Below are positions 45,464 to 57,308 of a stretch of DNA of 64,000 nt, piece by piece; the first letter of the stretch is position 1; every line of letters starts with the position of its first letter. The stretch is from Dryas octopetala (lineage: Eukaryota; Streptophyta; Magnoliopsida; Rosales; Rosaceae): assembly GCA_963921425.1 (NCBI GenBank), contig OY992832.1:23782835-23846834 (forward strand), written 5' to 3'. The notes under the pieces were generated by a model, which was not told where the DNA came from, ran no database searches, and saw nothing but the letters and a program-made list of their open reading frames with translations. The translations under genes were made by a program, and so were the position numbers.

Positions 45464-46017
45464 AACATCAAGGAAAATGAGGATTTGTTTATTGCATTAA
45501 ATTGTTATAGAATTAGACAATTATGATTTAATTCTTACTGTGATTTAAACTTTTTTATTTTCTTATAGCTTTTGTTATACAGATTATATTTTAATATTTA
45601 GACACAGAAATTGCAGTCTCTATTCGTTGATGGTTGTTTTTTTTATTATTATTTTTTTTTGTTTAAGGGGGACCATTCTATTCTTTATTAACAATATGTA
45701 TGTTATTCTTCATTTTATTTTATCTTTTCTTTTTGACGCAATGTTTTGTTGTTATTACTTATTAGACCGAGTACAACACTACTTTCCGAATTTTTTTTTT
45801 TTAAAGATGATGAGGAAAAAAGTCTATTGTGCGGGCTTAGTTGTCTACTTAATATTAATTTTTAATTTAATTTGTTTGGACTATGAAAGTTAGCTTTAGT
45901 ATTCGACCAAAAAAAAAAAGCTTTAGTATTAGGTCGGTCCTATATTTTTCAAAGATAATTGTGTTTCTAAGTTGAGGTGGGTGGTGTAACGAGTCTATAT
46001 TAAGTTAGCGTTAAAAT
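45464..46017. other. NHL13 3' UTR and spacer
   Basis: T-rich sequence with no gene seen. The poly(A) site of NHL13 must lie in the first few hundred bases. Confidence 0.45.
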
Positions 46018-46020
46018 TAA

Positions 46021-46756
46021 GGATCAGTTTAGTATTGCTGTGAGGAAAAATAGCTGTGAAGTAAAATAGCTGTGACGTAAAATCAGCGGTAAAATAAAAC
46101 AGTTTAGTGTTTGGTAAACTATGTTTTTAAAAGTGTTGTGAGTGCAAAAAATAGTATCAAAGCATTTGATAAATGTTAATGTAAAAGTGTTGTTGTTGTG
46201 TATAATTATTAAGGTGGACATGATGCTAAAAATGTTTTTCACTTATTTATTTGGTAAAAATAAAATGTTTTTTTTACTTGTTTTTTGAAATTTTTGACTA
46301 CAAATTTGTATTAGCATTAATTTTTATATGAACAAAATTATTAAATAAGTATTCCTATTATGTTTTTTAGGTATATTATAATTTTGATCGTACAAATAAA
46401 ATATTATAAATAATGATCACAATATCAAATATAACTAACAATGGACATATTTTTTAATTTAAAATAAATAAATAAAAATTATAGAAGTTTAAATAGGGAT
46501 AAGAGGGATAAGAGATGTGATTTTAAAAAATCAATGAGGGTGTTATAGGTAAAATAAAATATTAATTGTTGCTGTGATTCACAGCAATTTTCAAAACAAT
46601 GTAGAAACCTATTTTCTATTTTTGCTGTGGGAAGTTGAGAATTGTGAGGAAAAACAGTTTTTAATTTTTTTACCAAACACCAAAACTACTGTAGATGATT
46701 GAGAATTGTTATCCAAAGCAACTTTTGGGTCCTCCACCGCAATTCTAAACGGGGCC
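46021..46756. mobile_element. Tourist-like (PIF/Harbinger) non-autonomous element, 736 bp
   Basis: The left end GGATCAGTTTAGTATTGC and the right end reverse-complemented GGCCCCGTTTAGAATTGC are terminal inverted repeats. TAA flanks both (46018-46020 and 46757-46759), the classic target duplication of Tourist/Harbinger elements. It has no coding capacity. Its ends differ from those of the complete Harbinger at 37465-41908, so it belongs to another family. Confidence 0.75.
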
Positions 46757-46759
46757 TAA

Positions 46760-47194
46760 GTCTTTTCGATGTTACAGAAAAATATAAAGATGATTTTATT
46801 TCATTAGGCCCTACCCAATGGGCCGGAAAGCTAATACACAAGCCCAATTTTAAGTATCAAACTCAACACAATGGGCCAGAATGTTCATATCCATTTTTGC
46901 CTGATCCCCAAAACACAAACTCAATATTTTGTTTTTTGATACCCAAATGCAGTTGATACTCAAACAAGGCTGGCCCACCCATGTGCTTGGAGAGAGAAAC
47001 GGGTTTATGAACAAAATTTGATGCAAAATTTTAGCACTTAGATTCGACTCTCATCACCATTGTAGCAACAATAATTATAGCACTCACTTTCAGCACTATT
47101 TGATGTCCAAAAATAAGTTTGGCACTTAAAAAATGAGTCTCATCATTGGAGAAAAGCCTTATGGGTGCCAAAAACCCTAGCTTAGTAGCTTTCG
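46760..47194. other. Spacer, no gene seen
   Basis: Several GGGCC-type and AT-rich stretches with no open frame of note and no recognised repeat. Confidence 0.35.
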
Positions 47195-47202
47195 CTCAAT
47201 AC

Positions 47203-48537
47203 TAGGGTTGCCCATCGATTGGTTTGGTTTGGTATTGGGGCTTACCAAAACCAAAATCAAAAATTTTGGTACTTTTTCTATTTTGGCATTTTGTTCGATT
47301 TTGATAATTTTGGTATTTAATACGTATGATTTATTTTTGATATATCTTCGATTCATTTTTTGTTTAATTATAATAATACTATTATATAATACTGATATAA
47401 ATTGCAATTTAATTAAATATGATGCATAACATATAATGTTTGATAGATATATATTTGCACAAGTAGTATTGGTAGTTTAGTATAATAGTGGTATTAATAG
47501 CAATAATATTAATATTAGTATCTAAAACAATATATACTAGCAAAAGTAGTTTAATAATATATATTGATATCTATTATATTAATTTCAGTTAATTATAAAA
47601 AAGTCTACTTGTAGAGCCCTTTGTACAAAAAAACCCACCTAAAAATTTGAATGACAAATAAGTCCACTTTGTACAAACAAGTCTACTTTTTTTTTTTTTT
47701 TTTACAAATAAGTCCACGTTATGTTTTTTTCCATGATTTATTTTATTAATAAAAAACTAAGTAAATTGTCACAATAACAATGATTGCTACTACCAAACAT
47801 AATTAATTAATAATGTATTTTTACAATTTAAATAGTCACTGTTCCACAGTAATAATGATTGCTACTACTAAACAGTAGCAATTAATAGTGTATTTTTCAA
47901 TTTAAATAGTTACTGTTAGACATTGACAATTTTCAAGTAACGCTACTACAGTAGTACCTGATTTTTTAAAAGTGGGCCGGCTGAGAATTGGGCTTCCGTA
48001 TTTGGGTTTTTTAAAAACTACTTTTGTCCAAATGGGCTTATTAAAAAAAACCCTATTAATTTAGTATGTATATATACCCATAAATATGAAAACTATGTAT
48101 GATATATATATATATATATATGCAATACTTACCTAACAATGAAGTTCTTATTTCCCTAAAAATGATAACTTTTACTTTATTAGAGAATGGCTATATATCT
48201 TATAACCTACACTTTTGATAATATTAAAAATTTAAAATGATAACATTATATATTTATATTTTCTTATAGTTGTTTATAATATATATTAGTGGTTTAGTAT
48301 TTATGGTACTACTAACATAATAATACTATATAAGCATATATATAATTAAATTTCGATAATGCATGGTTTCGGTAATAATCCGTTTGGTTTCTTTCGGTAA
48401 CAATTTTCAGCAATCGGTTGATTTACCAACTTTTTTCGGTTTCAGATTTCAATTTGTGAAAATCAGTTTACCAAACCAAAAAAAATTTTGTTGGTAGTCG
48501 GTTAGTTCAGTAAAAACCAAGCCAATGGGTAGCCCTA
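47203..48537. mobile_element. hAT-superfamily non-autonomous element, 1335 bp
   Basis: The left end TAGGGTTGCCCATCGATTGG and the right end reverse-complemented TAGGGCTACCCATTGGCTTG are terminal inverted repeats. CTCAATAC directly flanks both ends (47195-47202 and 48538-48545), a perfect 8-bp target duplication as made by hAT transposases. The interior is very AT-rich and has no transposase. Confidence 0.88.
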
Positions 48538-48545
48538 CTCAATAC

Positions 48546-48949
48546 TCTTCAAATCCCTTCACATAAAAAAAAAAAAACTGTATGTGTTGCCCACCTTTAT
48601 ATGATGGGATACACATATATCTTGTAAGAGGAAAATTACATGCATATGACTGTTACATACAAAAATTTCTCACATGGCCGAACTCATAGGCTGGCTCGTG
48701 CCTATGTTGTGGGTTGTGTTAGGCCTCTCTATACGTCAATGTGGACTGTCTACTGTTTGCCATACCTTGCACCATGTTGGGCCTGACTCTTTATCTAGCC
48801 CATGTTATATTACTTGTATCCTTTTATTCGAAACTCATATGAGTCTTGCCCTGGAAATAGCCCAATAGGACTACAAAATAGAAAATAGTGGTGTCTGACA
48901 TGCTAGATTCCATTCCCAATCATCTGCCATGTCATTGCTCTTTGCCTTA
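48546..48949. other. Spacer, no gene seen
   Basis: A short frame at 48674-48868 lacks any recognisable domain. Otherwise featureless. Confidence 0.35.
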
Positions 48950-48952
48950 TTA

Positions 48953-49307
48953 GAGCATCTCCAACAGACTCTTCAAATTTGGCTATTTAAATTAATCTTA
49001 CTTTGTTGACCTATGTGGCCATTTGAAGAGCCAAATTTCTTACTTTAAAATTGTGAACTCCAACATACTCTTCAATTTCATTAATTTATTATTATTTTTT
49101 TTTATCTTTTTCTTGTTTAGACAAAATATTAAAATTTCATTAAATTTTAATATTTGAAGAGCCAAGTTTACTCTTCAAAATTGAAGAGCTGACTTTGGGT
49201 ACTTATTTTGAAGAGCCCATTTGCAGAGGTTGTTAGAGATTATTTATCTAACGGGGCACAGCTAATTAAGCAGCCAAAGTCATTTGTAGAGGCTATTGGA
49301 GATGCTC
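48953..49307. mobile_element. Tourist-like MITE, 355 bp, GAGCATCTCCAA ends
   Basis: It begins GAGCATCTCCAACAG and ends CTATTGGAGATGCTC, an inverted repeat. TTA flanks both ends (48950-48952 and 49308-49310). This end sequence is common in plant MITEs. A small frame across its right half is incidental. Confidence 0.8.
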
Positions 49308-49310
49308 TTA

Positions 49311-50561
49311 GATGCCACCTTATGTGTGAGAAATTTATGGTTCAAGCAAATTTATATGCAATAGACTCAATTATAGCTAATTCTCTCTCTATCTCACACA
49401 GTCGAATATGAAAATCGAAGTTCCAATTTCCCAAATATTATTTAAATGGTAATACATATATGGCATTAAACAAACAAATTCTTTTTATAATAGCTCAATA
49501 TTTGACACTTTTGTTTAGGAATGTAGCACTACTTACTAGGTATACCTACCTCTATTATTTATGATGTTCCACTAAATGTGAGACAAAGCTGTTGTGAAGT
49601 AAGCAGTTTTTTTTTTTTTTTAAATGTTTTGAGTGTTAGAAGCAACATCAAAGTGGTTGATAAATTTTAAAGTAGAAGTGATGTGACTGCATATAATGAC
49701 TATAATATGAATGAGAGAATATCTATAATAGGAGAAATTATGACATACAATACAACTACATTCAATGGTTGAAAATCTATGCCTTTTAGAAGATATGTGA
49801 ATGCATGTCAACATCTAAGGATAAAAAGTGTGGTACGTTGTATAACATGCTGTGGCTATATTGTAAATTAAATTGTCCAAACAAGAAATTTAAGAGAATG
49901 CATAAGAAATTTTCGTAAAATAACTATGAAGACTAAACTATTGCAACTCAAAACAGAAATCGTTCATTACTTTGATGACTGTTTGGGTGTTTTTTTAACC
50001 AAAATACTCATCATATCTACTATAATCTCGACATATTCGATTGGATAAAATGCAGAAAAATAAAGTTCTTCAAAGTCCTAATTAAGTTCGTTTAAGTCTT
50101 TAAGAGTTTTAAACATACCACAGGGAAACCACAACGAAAAGGGTCTTGAATTTTGTTTAGTCGTAATTTTCATTTTTCATGTTCATTGCAATCCGGTACA
50201 TCATATATGGTAGGCTTCTTTAGATTACAGAAAGTTATTAAAACCAAGAGTACAGTGCAATGCAGCATCCTTGATCAGCTCCTTGAGGCTTCTTTCTTTT
50301 TTTTATTCTCAAGAATATGCATGTGGGTACCTATAAACATTTATGCTAGAGATACTAAATTTGGATCCAAATGATGTGGATAGAGAGCATGCATGCCAGT
50401 ATTTATTAAGAATAAATGAGTTCCTAATAGACGGGGACCAAATATGAATCAATGAATTAACACTGTCATATTATTTGACATAGAGAAAGGATTGGAGTAG
50501 GGAAAATAAACCTAATTAATCAATGAATCAATGAGTTCCTAATAAATATTGCAGCTTCAAC
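49311..50561. other. Gene-free, holds one copy of a duplicated segment
   Basis: The stretch from about 50105 to the right edge resembles 51597-52300 (same order of short words). No gene seen. Confidence 0.4.
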
Positions 50562-50762
50562 CTACAATAACCCATTGTTATAGATCCAAGTCCTGATGAG
50601 GTGCCTTACAAGAAAATTGGGGTCTTCATAGATTAAAGATCGCCATGACTTTGACACACACGTGAAGCGCCATAAGGACTTTATCGGTAGCCTCAAAAGA
50701 AGGTCTTCTAAGATATCCGATGGAAGGTCTTTAGGGTTTCCCATCATCAGCTGGTGCTCCAT
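50562..50762 (-). pseudogene. Truncated F-box gene (F-box domain only, 66 residues)
   Basis: Minus strand: after MEHQLMMGNPK comes a complete plant F-box, DLPSDILEDLLLRLPIKSLW and then FTCVSKSWRSLIYEDPNFLV, followed by a stop after NNGLL. In full-length genes of this type the F-box leads into an FBA or kelch substrate-binding region of 250 or more residues. None is seen downstream (50100-50560). F-box proteins tether substrates to SCF via SKP1. This remnant could at most bind SKP1 without a substrate. Expression is unknown. Confidence 0.75.
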
Positions 50763-50949
50763 CTTCTTTCAGCTGCTCTTCTACTCCAAACCCTAAGAAA
50801 GGCTTTAGAAAGAGGATTGTAGGTTTATTATTAAAGGTACACAAACTTATATATATGTATGGGAGTCCTATTTGCTGCTTGAGATCTATATATATAAGGA
50901 GTCCTAGCTGTTTTAGGGCATGCACCATTTGAAATAGTAAATACATATC
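50763..50949. other. Upstream region of the F-box remnant
   Basis: Contains (TA)-rich stretches on the minus-strand promoter side (about 50850-50900). No further coding sequence was found in frame with the F-box. Confidence 0.35.
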
Positions 50950-50950
50950 G

Positions 50951-51202
50951 AGCTTGTTTGGGCACTGCTTTTAGAATTGTCAAAAGCGCTTTGAAATTAG
51001 TAGAAGTGTTTTTGGTAGCGTTTGGTAAAAATAAATAAAAGTGTTTCTAAGTTATAAAAGCGCTTTTAATGGGTTTTTTAAGAAGCACTTTCAAGTGCTT
51101 TTGCATGAACCACTTATAATTTTTATAAAAATATGTTTGTGCTTCTTAGCAAAAGCGCTATTAAGTAAAAGTGCTTTCAAGAAGCAGTGTCAAACGGACC
51201 CA
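50951..51202. repeat. MITE-like inverted repeat (AAAAGCGCTTT-rich)
   Basis: The left end AGCTTGTTTGGGCACTGCTT and the right end reverse-complemented GGGTCCGTTTGACACTGCTT are similar. The inside is filled with inverted AAAGCGCTTTT and AAGTGCTTTT words. The target duplication is unclear. The style is that of hAT-type MITEs. Confidence 0.6.
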
Positions 51203-52508
51203 TTGTTTGTTTTGTTGTGTTATATATGGGCCGACTTACAGCTGGGCTGAGGTGGGAGCCCACCCCAGTTTTTTGAAAAAAGATATATAATATGTGGTAT
51301 TTTAGCCCAAAATAGCTTAATAGCTAGCCCACTATCCTCCTTAGTCATTCCTTTATCATTAACCTAATCATTGGGCGACATAGCTATAGTCATTCCCTTC
51401 CAAGGCTTTAGTCATCCCATTTAGGCCCAATTACCCAATCAGTCTCACACACCCTCATCCCAAGGCTTTATAGTAATTAAAACATATTTGGCATCAAACA
51501 GAAGGGTTGTCCTTTAGCCTTTTAGCCTTTGGTGCTGAACATGACCTCATCATATTTATTATTTAAATGAAATTTGTCAAGGTCTTGGGTTTTTAGAAGT
51601 TCTGAAACATAAGTTACATAACACAGGGAAAAGGGTTATGGGTCTTGCACTTTCCTTCGGTCGTAATTTTCATTTTCATTGACTTCTTTGGAGCTTGGCC
51701 ATGAAGCACGTGCCATCTGATACATAACATCATGGATTGGTAGGCTCCTTTAGGCTACCCAAGGGTATCAAACCTGATGAACTCTAAGGCCAGTGCTCAA
51801 GCAAAGAGTATTATGCAATGCAGAATGGTAAGAGAAAATAGAACAAAACAAAAATATGTTTTTTTTTTTTCTTAAGAGAAAACAGCTTGTCTGAACTAAA
51901 TACCAGCATTAATGCTGGCACATCCCTCTAACTAGAAGCAGCAAAGCAATCAGGGAAGTTAATAAAGGGGACCTTATATGCACAATGAGAAAAATTAAAT
52001 TTAAAAAAACAAAGAAAAAAGAGAAGCAAAGGAATGTGTTTGTGTGTGCGCACCACACAGAACAAACACATAACACAAAGCAAGGGTTGGGGTAGGGGAT
52101 TAAATGCGCGCACACTTGAAAAACATTATGAGCTCATTAATAATCCTGGTAGAAATGAGGGTGGACCTTTATCAAAGAGTTCCTACAAGAAAAACACTAT
52201 ACAAGTTTTTCTATATATTGCATACAACTTCTCTTGACCACTACCAGCCATTGTAATTACAGCTTCAACCAACAAAAACCATCCCATTATAATAGATACA
52301 AGTTACATATTTTATTTGATTCCTTTATTTTCCACTTCAATTTAATGTGGAACTTCGAACCAGATTGCCTTTATTTTTCTCTTCATATACAAATGCCATG
52401 TCCAATTGAACTTGTATCCAAATTGCCTTACGTTTTCTAGATTTCTCAAACTCCATTCGATGGGACTTAATGTTCATGCATTGCTTCCTCTCCCCTGCAT
52501 CCAATCCT
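51203..52508. other. Spacer and 3' UTR side of the DUF630/632 gene
   Basis: No gene seen. The second copy of the duplicated segment (51597-52300) lies here. The 3' UTR of the minus-strand gene must occupy the right edge. Confidence 0.4.
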
Positions 52509-55500
52509 TCAAACTGAAGAAGTTTGAGACTTAAACTCATCATAATAAATCTTAGCACGCTGAATGGCATCCTGAAGCTCTACATACATCTTCACAGAAG
52601 CGTCTGCAAAGTTGGTCAACTTACCAAAAAATCCCGCCAAGCTTATCTGGAAACGATCAAAACCTGAAATCCCGTCTTGACAAACTTCACCTCTCAACAT
52701 ATTAACTGCAGAATCACTACCAGTATCAGCCTTCCAGGATGTTAAATCTGAATGGTTTGCATCCTTCCCCTCTTTTTTTTCTTGGCGTGGTAAAAACTGG
52801 GCAGTTTCAGCTGCCAAAGTCTTTATAGAATCTTCCACTTCCTTGTCAGGCAAGCTCTCAAGCTTATCAAGCCAGAGACCACAGGTGACATATATTGGAG
52901 GGCCATTGTATCTTAAGGGGTTTTCTTGTTGCCGCCTTTTCCTTTTGCCAGACTTCTGTGGAACAGAGACACATTTTAAAAGCCATTCATGTATACACTT
53001 CAAATAGGACTTTTGAGCCCCAATCCACTTCATAAAACTTGACGATAGAGATCTAAGTTCATTTTCAAGATGGCTAGTAATCTGACGATGAGATTCTGAC
53101 TGTACAGAGATTTTGGTGTTGCCACTGTTGTAAGCTATTGAGATTATGTGAAACTGAAGCTTGAAACATTCAAGCATCACCTCCCACATCCGACTTAACC
53201 TACAATTTGGTAAGAAGAGAGAAATTGAAGCCCAAAAGTGAAGAAGAATCACATCAAAGAAGCACATACTAATCGATATGATTGAGAATATAATAATAAT
53301 GAGCTTGTGAGGATAAATGATTATTGTATGTGTGTGTGTGTGTCCACATATAGTCATATATACATGAAAATTCTTTAATGCTTACAGGGAAAATGCAGAG
53401 TGGGATGCCTACTCTAATCCAACAAAGCTATGGGTAATAGATAGGTAGTTTTTAACTGAAACCCATAGCTCCGTACCATCAATTACTAAACAGGGTTAGC
53501 ACCACTGCTTGGCCAAACTTTGAAGAACATCTCAAGCAGCAGTTCCCAACTTCCCATATATCCGGCTAAACACATGGAGGTGAGTTTCAGCGGAGTATGC
53601 AGCATAGGAAAAGAAAACCATGGCATTAATATTTGACCAGAAGCCCAACTTTTCGTAGTCTCTAAAATCTTCTGAGGTAAACATTCATTTACTGGGAAAG
53701 TTCTAATTATTGAATTGACCAATATTTGAGGAAAGGGATGCGAAACATTACGGTACCAAACAATATCAGCTAGATGGCAACCCAACCGTAACTTATTTAG
53801 GCAGTAGTTTATCATATATATTCAAAAGCATAGACAGACAAGAGCTACATATAGTAATTCTGTAACCACTTCCATCACTATATCATATTTTTGGCCATAA
53901 CCACTTCCATCACTATATCATATTTTTGGCCATGAAAGGAAAACCTCCATCACTAATTTGTGGACAAATTTGAGAGCTAGGATGCATACATACATACATG
54001 CTTAAGCTGGTAAACTACAAGGACAAAATTGAAAAGTGGAGGGACCAAATTGAAACTTGTAGTAAACTACAGGGGGTAAAATTGTACCTTGGCCTAAATT
54101 AAATCATTACTATTCTCTTGTTCTACATTCCACTGATTCACAAAACTTATACTGGTAATATATGAATATAACTTCTGCCACATGGTTTGTCCCAAACTAT
54201 GTCAACATTCAACTTAACTCGTATTGGTTTTATAAGCAACCACGAATAACAAAATGAACTAAATTAATGAATCAGATTATACAAAATCAAGTACCCAATT
54301 CCAATTTTTATCAGTTTCCGAAATTGAGTTTCTAGGACATATTAACTTATAATCAAGCCCTAGTGAAAAGGAACATACAAATACATACCCCTGAATCAAC
54401 TCTTCGAGTTGTGGATGGAGCTCTTTGTCTCGTAATTCCTCAATCCTCTTCGATATAGAGTCAATTCTGTGAATAGCAACTCTGATTCTTGAATGTAGAT
54501 CCTTGACAACAGCACGAGTTCTATCAATCTTTTGAGTACTTTCTCCTTTTGATTCTTGCTGCCTTAAAAACTTACACTTCAAGTCATAATCCCTTCTGAC
54601 CATCTGAATAGCCTGAAAATGAGAGTTATTGAGTTCATAACAATCAGGGAAGACCCATATACTCGGTCAATAAAACCAGATCAAATTTAGAAAATCAACA
54701 ACCTTAGATTTGAAAGTGACAAATCAAAAGGTTTACAAGAAACATAATGCACATATTGTTTTGAGCTCCAGATCAGAAATTCCAAAGCAAGTTCCACATC
54801 TTTTTTATTTTTTTTGCATCTCTGGAATTTCTGATTTTTCAAAAGTTGGCAGTACTATATACATGGGCATCATGGTATGTGGTGTCAACTAGTGAATCAT
54901 ATCTGTTTATTAGCAGATACGTAATTAGCAAATCCAGTTATAGATTACCTCGCTCCAGTAAATTTGATCACTATGGTGAGTTTGAAATTAAAGATAAGTA
55001 GGAATATTAAATGAAATGAAGACACTGTAATGTAATCCAAAATCATTTGGTAAAATTTCTGTTATGAAATGTCTATAAAACATATTCGTGCATCTATTTT
55101 CTGTTCATTTGAATAATAAATGCTTTTGATAACAATGATAATGCTGTTAATTATAGAAAAGTAATTTTGATGATAAAAATAAATGCCGTAACTACTGTGA
55201 ATTTATCAACAGTACCTTGACCTCATCATACAGCTTCCTCTCCCACGCATACAATCTATCCAAGGTTGAGGCATGACTGCCTGAGATCATGCAGGAGTTA
55301 TCAAAGAGGTTACCAGTAAGATCCTCAATATCATCTTTTAAGTTTGCTCCCAAAGGATTCCTTGATGAAGAGGATAGCGATGATGTTGTCCTATGCCAAG
55401 TCAAGTACTTCACATCAGTTTGAGGAGGCTCTAAGTGGACATACAGAAAGGATCAGCTCAGAAATCAAGGGCAAGACCAAGAATTACCTTATACAAATAG

Positions 55501-56546
55501 CATGAAAAGGAAAAAAGCTATTTAACATAGAACAAACTAAAACCGTCACACAAGCATCTGAGTTAATCCTAAGCACTGAACATTCAAATGGTACCTTGCA
55601 TACCTTCTTGAGATGGTAATTAACATTATCTAGAAAACCTCCGAGAACTTAACCAACATTATCTAAAGGATCTCTGCAACCCTTATTTACGATAGTTGGA
55701 AGGCTGTCACTATGTATGCTAGCCACCAATGCTGTTGTTTCCTATGAGTATGCTAAAGTCAACACGATATACTGAAGGTTTAGTTGTTTTTTTCTATTAA
55801 TTATTAAGTTTAAATTTATAGAATATGATGTCAATACGGTAAACTTATACAATTTTATGCAGATCCATACATCTCCATTATGCAACTATGTGAATTCAAG
55901 GAATAACTGAACAGATTTAGATGTTTAAATTGTTAATCTATTTAGTGGACAAGGACCTTCTCTAAGCATGTCAGGTTGTTCATTTATTTCAATACAATAT
56001 AATTTATATACAATAATGCCATTATTATCATTATGTTTTACATCTTATGTGATATAAGCATAGTTTGCATCCTCAGTTGTCATTTTTCTGTAGCATTATA
56101 ATGTCAGATAGTTATAAAATGGTTCAACATGCTTTCCTCCGCCTCCACACAAACAACTTCCTAGGGATAACTCATATGCATCTATACCGCTTTCAGTAAG
56201 GTCTCTTGTGAAAAATACATTGCACTCAGTTACTCACATATGTTTCATCAATATTTCCAAGGGCTGCCATGTGATTCAAAAGTTTAATGTCGTTTTTAAT
56301 ACATTTTGTTAACACCTTGACCAACCAAAATGCTTCACCAAAACAAAATGATAAAACCCTTGTTGATCGTGATTTTTACTTTCAAAATTTTATGTTTTAA
56401 TTTCTGATCAAGACAAAAGACTAAGCATGACAAACAGACTGGAAGTCATTGCATAAACATGTAAGGGAAAGAGAATATATAATCTTTCACAGGATATTAC
56501 TATGCATACAGTTTTCTTCTCCCAGATACAACTTTTGCATCCAAAA

Positions 56547-56598
<52 letters not shown>

Positions 56599-57198
56599 GC
56601 ACACACACACACACATTCCAATAATAGAAACTACTAATTTCCCCCAAAATTTTCATTTTCTCATATAAATTTTTTGGTGGTTTACTCTTCTCTAATCTTA
56701 CCACACCATGTGAGGAACACACCAGTGTTTAATTGTACAAGACTGAATTGTTTAATTGTCAGAGAATTTTGGATATCCATTAAAGTATTATCAGACACCC
56801 ATAGCAGATACAGCACCTATGATTGTTTGAACACTAACAGGTCAGAAAACCATAATAGAATTCTTGCGCTAGGCATTCCTGAACCAGCACCCATGTTTTA
56901 AAATCAATGTATCTATCATGCATCAGTGACAAAAAATAAAGTAATAAGCTTAAATATCAGGAGATCTACCTTCCTGAACTTGATTTGGGTCTTCACCACA
57001 GGAGAAACAAGCCTTCAAGAATGTGGATGACATTGATCCACCTGCAACAGTAGAAATCCTAGTGTTCATAACTTACATCAAAAGACTATGAATAGAAACC
57101 TCAACAAACTTCCAATGTTCTATAGGAAAATAATGTAATATGAAATTATTTCAAAAAAGGGAAACAATATCCATTTCTTTTCTCAATCTTAATGTCCC

Positions 57199-57246
<48 letters not shown>

Positions 57247-57267
57247 GACAGACAGACAGACAGAGAC

Positions 57268-57308
<41 letters not shown>

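Noticed and set aside
53486..53815. 109-residue frame inside intron 4 of the DUF630/632 gene
   Set aside because: Lies wholly within an intron, with no recognised domain. Could be a gene scrap but not supportable.
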